A stretch of DNA of 64,000 nucleotides from Amphiura filiformis. Lineage: Eukaryota > Echinodermata > Ophiuroidea > Amphilepidida > Amphiuridae. Positions 58,001 through 64,000 of the stretch are shown one piece after another. The number at the start of each line of letters is the position of its first letter. The first letter of the stretch is position 1. Under the pieces are notes generated by a model, which was given only the letters and a program-made list of their open reading frames with translations, ran no database searches and was not told where the DNA came from. Location of the stretch: positions 744,001-808,000 of the forward strand of contig NW_027305510.1 of the NCBI RefSeq assembly GCF_039555335.1. The letters run 5' to 3'. The position numbers were made by a program, and so were the translations under genes.

Positions 58001-61000
58001 CAAACAATGTAGTTTTATTACTTCTTGCAATGCCATTATATATAACTCTGTCAAACAATGTAGTTTTACTACTTCTTGCAAAGCTGTTGTATATAACTCT
58101 GCCAAACAATGTAGTTTTACCACTTCTTGCAATGCCATTATATATAACTCTGCCAAACAATGTAGTTTTACTACTTCTTGCAAAACCGTTGTATATAACT
58201 CTGCCAAACAATGTAGTTTTATTACTTCTTGCAATGCCATTATATATAACTCTGTCAAACAATGTAGTTTTACTACTTCTTGCAAAGCCGTTGTATATAA
58301 CTCTGCCAAACAATGTAGTTTTACCACTTCTTGCAATGCCATTATATATAACTCTGCCAAACAATGTAGTTTTACTACTTCTTGCAAAGCCGTTGTATAT
58401 AACTCTGCCAAACAATGCAGTTTTATTACTTCTTGCAATGCCATTATATATAACTCTGTCAAACAATGTAGTTTTACTACTTCTTGCAAAGCCGTTGTAT
58501 ATAACTCTGCCAAACAATGTAGTTTTACCACTTCTTGCAATGCCATTATATCATCATCATCATCGGCTGCCCATCGAGTTCGATGAAGGCACAGTTGTCG
58601 AAGCTGATGGGTGTCTCTTTCTCCATCCTTCAAGGTACTTCTCATTTCGCTTCCGCTCCACTGTTTTCCCAGCATCGTGGATCTTCTTCCTCCAATTGAC
58701 CCGGTCACTAGCTTTCGTCTCCCATGTATCAACATCCATGTCAGCTGTCTTCAGATGACGCTTCACAACATCAATTATATATAACTCTGCCAAACAATGT
58801 AGTTTTACCACTTCTTGCAATGCCATTATATATAACTCTGCCAGACAATGTAGTTTTACCACTTCTTGCAATACCATTGTATATAACTCTGCCAAACAAT
58901 GTAGTTTTACCACTTCTTGCAATACCATTATATATAACTCTGTCAAACAATGTAGTTTTGCCACTTCTTGCAATATTATTACATATAACTCTGCCAAACA
59001 ATGTCGTTTTACCACTTCTTGCAATACTGTTGTATATAACTCTGCCAAACAATGTAGTTTTACCACTTCCTGCAATGCCATTTTATATATATAACTCTGT
59101 CAAACAATGTAGTTTTACCACTTCTTGCAATGCCATTTTATATAACTCTGCCACACAATGTAGTTTTACCACTTCTTGCAATGCCATTGTATATAACTCT
59201 GCCAAACAATGTGGTTTTACCACTTCCTGCAATGCCATTGTATATATATAACTCTGTCAAACAATGTAGTTTTACCACTTCTTGCAAGCCATTGTATACA
59301 ACTCTGTCAAACAATGTAGTTTTACCACTTCTTGCAATGCCATTATATATAACTCTGCCAAACAATCTAGTTTTACCACTTCTTGCAATGCCATTATATA
59401 TAACTCTGTCAAACAATGTAGTTTTACAACTTCGTGCAATACCACTTGATATAACTCTGCCAAACAATGTAGTTTTACCACTTCTTGCAATACCATTGTA
59501 TAATAAGTCTGCCAAACAATGTAGTTTTACCACTTCTTGCAATGCCATTATATATAACTCTGCCAAACAATGTAGTTTTACCACTTCTTGCAATGCCATT
59601 ATATATAACTCTGCCAAACAATGTAGTTTTACCACTTCTTGCAATGCCATCGTATATAACTCTTCCAAACAATGTAGTTTTACCACTTCTTGCAATACCA
59701 CTTGATATAACTCTGCCAAACAATGTAGTTTTACCACTTCTTGCAATGCCATTATATATAACTCTGCCAAACAATGTAGTTTTACCACTTCATGCAATGC
59801 CATTATATATAACTCTGCCAAACAATGTAGTTTTACCACTTCATGCAATGCCATTTTATATAACTCTGCCAAACAATGTAGTTTTACCACTTCTCGCATT
59901 ACTAGTATTATAGTTTTACCACTTCTAGGAATACCATCGGATATAGCTCTGCCAACCGATGTGGTCTTACCACCTCATCCATTACCAATGTGTATAACTC
60001 TGGATATTACCTTAATGGTACATTATTAAACGTTGTTTTTGGACAGAAAACGAATCTATCTACTACGTTACCGTTTGTCTTTTGTTATACAGATCACGAC
60101 GTACATGATAATGTGCATTCTGGCTTGCATACTAGCAGTAGTTCAGATCATATGGGAGAGCATAGCAGCGTCTTACCATCAAGATGAGTATGAAACCTGT
60201 AGCTATCCCTATGATGGAAGCTCCTGGGATTGCTTTGATGTAAGTGTACCTAGTATAATTAGGTGTAGTTCAGATCGTATGGGAGAATAGGCTATAGCAG
60301 CGTCTTACCATCAAGATGAGTATGAAACCTGTACCTATTCCTATGATGGAAGCTCGTGGGATTGCTTCGATGTAAGTGTACCTAGTATAATTAGGTGTAG
60401 TTCAGATCGTATGGGAGAATAGGCTATAGCAGCGGCTTACCATCAAGATGAGTATATGAAACCTGTACCTATCCCTATGATGGAAGCTCGTGGGATTGCT
60501 TTGATGTAAGTGTACCTAGTATAATTAGGTGTAGTTCAGATCGTATGGGAGAATAGGCTATAGCAGCGTCTTACCATCAAGATGAGTATGAAACCTGTAC
60601 CTATTCCTATGATGGAAGCTCGTGGGATTGCTTCGATGTAAGTGTACCTAGTATAATTAGGTGTAGTTCAGATCGTATGGGAGAATAGGCTATAGCAGCG
60701 GCTTACCATCAAGATGAGTATATGAAACCTGTACCTATCCCTATGATAGAAGCTCGTGGGATTGCTTTGATGTAAGTGTAGGCCTACCGAGGGTGCTTTG
60801 CTTAAATGGAATGAAAGTTTTGTAGAACGATATTATAAAAGCACTGTAGGCCTACCTGATGGAAAAAGTGATATAATTAAGATAATGTAATTTTTTCTTA
60901 AGATAACAAAAATGTTTGCTTAATTGTTAATTGTGGCGCAAAAACCTCAGTACTCATATCAAGATTATTGCTTTGCAGCAGGAAGGCCTGATCTCTGTAA

Positions 61001-62799
61001 AAAGCTAAACTGTGATGAAAATAAATAAGCATCTTCAACATTCGAGTGAATGTTCATACGTGTTGGTAGTTAAAACAGCAATGGTTTAAACAGTCTCAAT
61101 TTTTGTGTGTGTTGAATGACTGTTTAAACCTTATTTGCCATTTTCAACATCAATAACGCACTTTTTGTTAACATGGCTTTTACTTGCCGATGTTAAAGTG
61201 CCGTTTGAAATTGTGATCAGTGCAAGCAAATCGGTGATACGTGAATGATCATATATCATTATGGCTTATCTCTCTTATCATTAAGAAGTCTTGGATCCAG
61301 TTTTTGTGTCTCTTATAGTCTTTTTTATTTGTTTTAATTTTCAGTCCCATAAAGAGGATGATTAATGCTGGCCTATTGGCCTTACGACCAGTCCTTCCAT
61401 AATCGTTTCGTTTAATATTTCTTTATAGCAAAGCAATATATTTTATATATATTTTGTTTTTTCTCACTCTGTTTCAGAGGCTTGCCGAATTCATGCACAT
61501 AGCCGCTGCTGTGATAGCGGGTGTTGAGATCATCGTAGCTACGTGTGGTTGGATCTTTGCAATGCGTCGTAGTGGATGTGATTGTTTCCCACAACAAGAA
61601 CAAGTTGTAGTGGTAAGTCTTAGTTAACCTTCTCCAAATTCACAAATTTCAGAATTCAGAATTTGCATTACCAATACCATATTTGGAATCAGCATGAAAA
61701 ATGGATTCTTAATCACTTGAGAAAGTTCCTGCAATCTTATTGGTTCCAAGCCGTGTGATAATACCTTTCAGCATGTAATTCTGCCTTGTGTCTTGCATCA
61801 TTTCTCGCACCGTCTGCTTTTGCACTCTTACATACGTAGCGTAGTTGTTTGAACCAATCGCAGGCGCATAGCAATAACGGGACTGATCGATTCTAAGCCA
61901 TTGGTAATTCCTTGTAAAATGATTTAATTTGATAACAAATTGGTATTGATGACATTTTATGTTTGAATTGAAGTGTTTAATGCTCTGCGTGCTAGCCATG
62001 CGCTTCAACGGAAAAAGTTGAAGTTTTGAAATATTTTCTCAAAATATCAAAAGCTATCTTAAGAACTACTGAACCAATACTAGGCTTGCTTGTACTCATT
62101 TTAATGCATTTTTCATGCTGATTCCAAATATGGTCATAAAAATTTACATTTCTGAAATTTTTGAATTAAAAAAAAAAATTTGAAACATGTCGTCTGCAGT
62201 CGACACCCGCATGAAGAGAATTAAGAATGAGAACAAATGTGTTATTTTTAGCCGCTATCGTGCATAGGTCTACTTTCGTCTCTTCTTGTACCACCCCTTC
62301 CATTTCTAGTACCGCCCGGGGAGGGTCTTGCCCCAAAGCGCCCCCTAAAATATACTCGCATGATACCATTTTGGTGATTCCCGAAATCCTTTGCCAATTT
62401 GACCGAGAATACGTCATCGTTGATGCGGACGCACATCGTCACTATGACGTAATATTGGTTAAATTTACAACATTTTCGGGATAGGTTAAACAGAAAAGTG
62501 TATTTCTGCCTTGTGTCTTGCATCATTTCTCGCACCGTCTGCTTTTGCACTCTTTATTTTCTCGTCCTCAATTGATCTGGAAAAGCCATAACCGATAGGA
62601 ATAGAATTACAGATAAACGTTACTTTATACGAGCGTAATGATTAAAATGACCAATTACCTGATACTTTTGTTTTGTTTGTGTGTGTGTTTGTTTTAGGTT
62701 CATCAGCGTCGTCATCGTCATCTTCATCGTCATAATCATCGGCCACCACCACCCAGGCCTGACTACTATGTTGATACCAGTAAAATCTTCATTCCATAG
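54846..62799 (+). CDS. Four-transmembrane MS4A/CD20-like protein (214 aa)
   Basis: Coding exons 54846-55049, 55843-55899, 60093-60239, 61478-61612 and 62698-62799 join to 645 nt with every intron in phase 0. Hydrophobic spans lie at about residues 26-49 (TGALQVIIGIVSIIFGTVVV), 59-80 (PIWAGAL|FLLTGLVGLANL), 89-109 (MIMCILACILAVVQII) and 141-164 (MHIAAAVIAGVEIIVATCGW). The GALQVIIG opening of the first span and W-A-G-A-L in the second are typical of the MS4A/CD20 family. The loop between spans 3 and 4 has two cysteines (residues 123 and 134), a likely disulphide. The tail is His/Arg-rich (HQRRHRHLHRHNHR) then PPPPRPDYY. Family members sit in the plasma membrane and modulate signalling or ion flux; no specific role is inferred. 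The 51-bp satellite fills intron 2. Confidence 0.87.
55050..55842. other. Gene 2 intron 1, with AAC-rich simple repeat
   Basis: About 55070-55175 is a degenerate CAA/AAC microsatellite; a GC-rich transposon-like patch (CTAGGGGGCACGATATGCCC) lies at about 55271-55290. No exon. Confidence 0.7.
55843..55899 (+). CDS. Gene 2 exon 2 (rest of TM2)
   Basis: 19 codons, acceptor TTTTGTCTTCCAG, donor AATG|GTACGT, phase 0. Reads FLLTGLVGLANLCIRKRAM, the end of the second span and a basic inner loop. Confidence 0.87.
56403..56625 (-). mobile_element. 5'-truncated LINE fragment (RTE-like ORF end) inside the satellite
   Basis: Read on the - strand it encodes VKRHLKTADMDVDTWETKAS and DRVNWRKKI, resembling the C-terminus of reverse-transcriptase proteins of RTE-like LINEs, and ends in a GAT-type tail. 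ATTATA flanks it (56397-56402, 56626-56631), a short target duplication made from satellite sequence. Clade by motif resemblance only. Confidence 0.75.
57955..58550 (+). repeat. Higher-order repeat: 4 x 51 bp = 204 bp, about three copies
   Basis: ACTACTTCTTGCAAAGCCG-type units recur every 102 bp (about 57966, 58068, 58170, 58272, 58374, 58476) and alternate with ATTAC and ACCAC types, giving a 204-bp period. This is the signature of recent unequal exchange. Confidence 0.85.
58551..58773 (-). mobile_element. Second copy of the LINE fragment, carried by array duplication
   Basis: Identical in length and flanks to 56403-56625 (same ATTATA at both ends) and differs by about one base, 2148 bp downstream. 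Two independent insertions with identical truncation points are implausible, so the array was duplicated in a block after the insertion. Confidence 0.85.
60093..60239 (+). CDS. Gene 2 exon 3 (TM3 and outer loop)
   Basis: 49 codons, acceptor TTTTTGTTATACAG-like (TTGTTATACAG), donor GAT|GTAAGT, phase 0. ITTYMIMCILACILAVVQII then the loop with CSYPYDGSSWDCFD. Its 3' part plus donor is repeated four more times downstream. Confidence 0.87.
60253..60771 (+). repeat. Four tandem partial copies of exon 3 with splice donor (~132-134 bp each)
   Basis: Donor GAT|GTAAGTGTA recurs at 60372, 60506, 60638 and 60772 after the real one at 60240; spacing 132, 134, 132, 134, so the period is really a 266-bp dimer. 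The copies lack the exon's acceptor and start, and carry AATAGGCTATAGC in place of GCATAGC, which puts an in-frame TAG before the loop. They should act as decoy donors at most. Confidence 0.88.
61478..61612 (+). CDS. Gene 2 exon 4 (TM4)
   Basis: 45 codons, acceptor CTCTGTTTCAG, donor GTG|GTAAGT, phase 0. FMHIAAAVIAGVEIIVATCG forms most of the fourth span, followed by AMRRSGCDCFPQQEQVVV with two cysteines near the membrane, possible palmitoylation sites. Confidence 0.87.
61779..61829 (+). repeat. 51-bp direct repeat in gene 2 intron 4, first member
   Basis: TTCTGCCTTGTGTCTTGCAT and following 31 bp are repeated without visible change at 62504-62554; the pair brackets the dispersed ~240-bp repeat. 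Confidence 0.85.
61985..62225 (+). repeat. Dispersed ~240-bp repeat, copy in gene 2 intron 4
   Basis: Close copy of 38309-38548 in gene 1. No coding potential or obvious inverted ends. Confidence 0.88.
62504..62554 (+). repeat. 51-bp direct repeat in gene 2 intron 4, second member
   Basis: Copy of 61779-61829. Confidence 0.85.
62698..62799 (+). CDS. Gene 2 exon 5 (cytoplasmic tail and stop)
   Basis: Acceptor GTGTTTGTTTTAG, then 33 codons and TAG at 62797-62799. His/Arg-rich then proline-rich and tyrosine-containing (PPPPRPDYYVD). Low complexity at the exon start, but the frame and acceptor fit the preceding phase 0 donor. Confidence 0.8.
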   Translation, partial: VHQRRHRHLHRHNHRPPPPRPDYYVDTSKIFIP

Positions 62800-63311
62800 C
62801 AAACAAAGTCATACGGTTTAAGTTATTAGAATTATTAGAATGCATACGGTATATTAAGTTATTTTTTAACCAGAGGGTATAGAATGATAAAGGGCACATA
62901 AAATAAAAATTCGTTTCACGCCCCCACCTTTTTGGAAAAGTAAGGAGGGAGGGAGGTGGTTTTGGTTTTGATTTTTGCTATAGTTGATCAAATAGGACCT
63001 ACAGCATACAGTTTGCACATAGAACTGACATTGCTAGCAGTTTTCAGCATCTGCCAGGAACACGACAAGGCTCTTTCAGGGGTTACACCCGTTAGAGTTC
63101 CACAAAAAACACTTGCAAGTGATTAATGCTGACCAATAAACTTTTTTATTAGAATTAACGTTTTACAGTTTTATGTATTAAAAACTTGAAAATAATTTGA
63201 AAATTAAAAACTTGAAAATAATTTGAAAATTCAAAAGAAGAAGAAGAAAAAGATGGACTGATGCCAGAAAATGAGGAAGGAGGTGGACGCGAAACGATTT
63301 AAAAAAAATGT
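62800..63311 (+). other. Probable 3' UTR of gene 2, AATAAA at 63135-63140
   Basis: Non-coding after the stop. The first AATAAA is at 63135. A purine-rich patch (AAGAAGAAGAAGAAAAAG-type) follows at about 63234-63252. Confidence 0.5.
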
Positions 63312-63493
63312 GCTATAGTTATAGTTAAATCCGATATCCATGGACCCCTTATGGAAGGCAAGTCCTTACTCTTTTAACTTTGCACAGGGAGTGTGAATGT
63401 CAAATAGGGCTACCTGTATAGGTTATTCCATTTGAGATCTACACTCCCTGTGTGGGAGATTATAATGTCTTATTGGATTTCAACTGGATTAGC
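63312..63493. mobile_element. Palindromic 'GGGCTATTCC' MITE, diverged
   Basis: TATAGTTATAGTTAAATCC...CCATGGACCCCTTATGGAAG at the left and CCCTGTGTGGGAGATTATAA ... TTTCAACTGGATTAGC at the right. Confidence 0.75.
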
Positions 63494-64000
63494 TGAATGT
63501 GAAGCTCAATGATTGCGTTAATGTTAAAGAAACACATAGGCTTGGGAACCGGGGGCTGGGGCCTGGGGGTCTCAGGTATAATGATCATGACCATGTCATT
63601 CACTGTATTTATATGATCACCTAAATTGAAATTATTCGTGTATTCAGTCAGCACTTTGTAATGTAATCATATGTTATATATATTCTAGTGTATTATACAT
63701 GTACAAAATGCAACGATATCTTTATTTTATTTTTTTATTATAGACCCCAACTCGTCTATTTTTGACAAACTTAAAACCAAATTTATCGAAGTAAAATGCC
63801 GCTAATTTAGAGTTTAACAATAATTTCCTGATTTAAAACTAATGTGTAGGTGTATAAAATGTACATTATTTTATATAAATATCAAAGCAAGGGCATTGCG
63901 ACTTAAGTTGCATGGAATTTCGCTAGGTTTAAATACGCATATTACTAAGAGAGTATGTTATAACATTGTATAATGGTGAAAGAGGGGTAAAATCATATAA
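63494..64000. other. 3' flank, nothing recognised
   Basis: AT-rich DNA with no exon or repeat family identified. Confidence 0.4.

Larger units (their letters stand above)
56069..60003 (+). repeat. 3.9 kb satellite array of a 51-bp unit in gene 2 intron 2
   Basis: About 70 or more units, each containing TAACTCTGYCAAACAATGTA followed by GTTTTACCACTTCTTGCAAT. The unit is 51 bp (17 codons) with few stops, so frames of up to about 500 codons stay open on both strands; these are artefacts, not genes. Units vary mostly at CTGCC/CTGTC, ACCAC/ACTAC/ATTAC and GCAATGCCATTA/GCAAAGCCGTTG. The array is interrupted twice by the same LINE fragment and decays at its right edge (59890-60003). Confidence 0.97.

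Noticed and set aside
57171-58758. Open frames of 400-513 codons on both strands
   Set aside because: They are translations of the 51-bp satellite, whose unit length is a multiple of three. The peptides are simple repeats in every frame and overlap on both strands.

Overview
This is invertebrate animal nuclear DNA: AT-rich, dense in transposons, with spliced genes. No bacterial operons, rRNA or CRISPR are seen. The type of dispersed repeats, foldback-like composite elements and a great excess of the palindrome TAGGCCTA make a marine deuterostome, most likely an echinoderm, the best guess. That is inference from repeat style, not a database result.

Two protein-coding genes on the + strand could be rebuilt exon by exon. 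Gene 1 (coding exons 34145-44126) encodes a 320-residue type I membrane protein: signal peptide, a follistatin-like/Kazal module, one EGF-like domain, an acidic stalk, one membrane span, a basic stop-transfer, and a cytoplasmic tail with two PPPY motifs. All five introns are phase 1. Gene 2 (coding exons 54846-62799) encodes a 214-residue four-span protein of the MS4A/CD20-like type. All four introns are phase 0. A weak candidate first coding exon lies on the - strand at 7137-7176.

Layout. 1-10.8 kb: intergenic DNA with TTAA-flanked MITEs, hAT-type MITEs with clean 8-bp target duplications, a 1.1-1.3 kb direct segmental duplication, and minisatellites, one carrying AGGTCA direct repeats. 10.8-22.6 kb: two copies (X and Y) of a large modular inverted-repeat element in tandem; X carries a nested 2.4 kb element. 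22.6-33.7 kb: nested TIR elements, a 5'-truncated non-LTR retrotransposon interrupted twice, a perfect 56-bp palindrome, and a minisatellite that reverses direction at its centre. 34-44 kb: gene 1, its introns loaded with MITEs, a decayed mariner-type element and partial exon duplications. 44-54.8 kb: a MITE field with at least one datable nested insertion. 54.8-62.8 kb: gene 2, whose second intron holds a 3.9 kb array of a 51-bp satellite. 62.8-64 kb: 3' flank.

Three patterns cut across the annotation. (1) TAGGCCTA occurs 23 times by my count; in six paralogous comparisons it appears as an exact 6-bp gain (GGCCTA) at a TA, which resembles the excision footprint of a TA-targeting transposon with GG...CC ends. 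(2) Many non-autonomous elements here are built from one private 8-15 bp motif repeated in both orientations. (3) Both host genes carry tandem partial duplications of an exon: in two cases the exon's 3' part with its splice donor, in the third the acceptor and the exon's 5' part.
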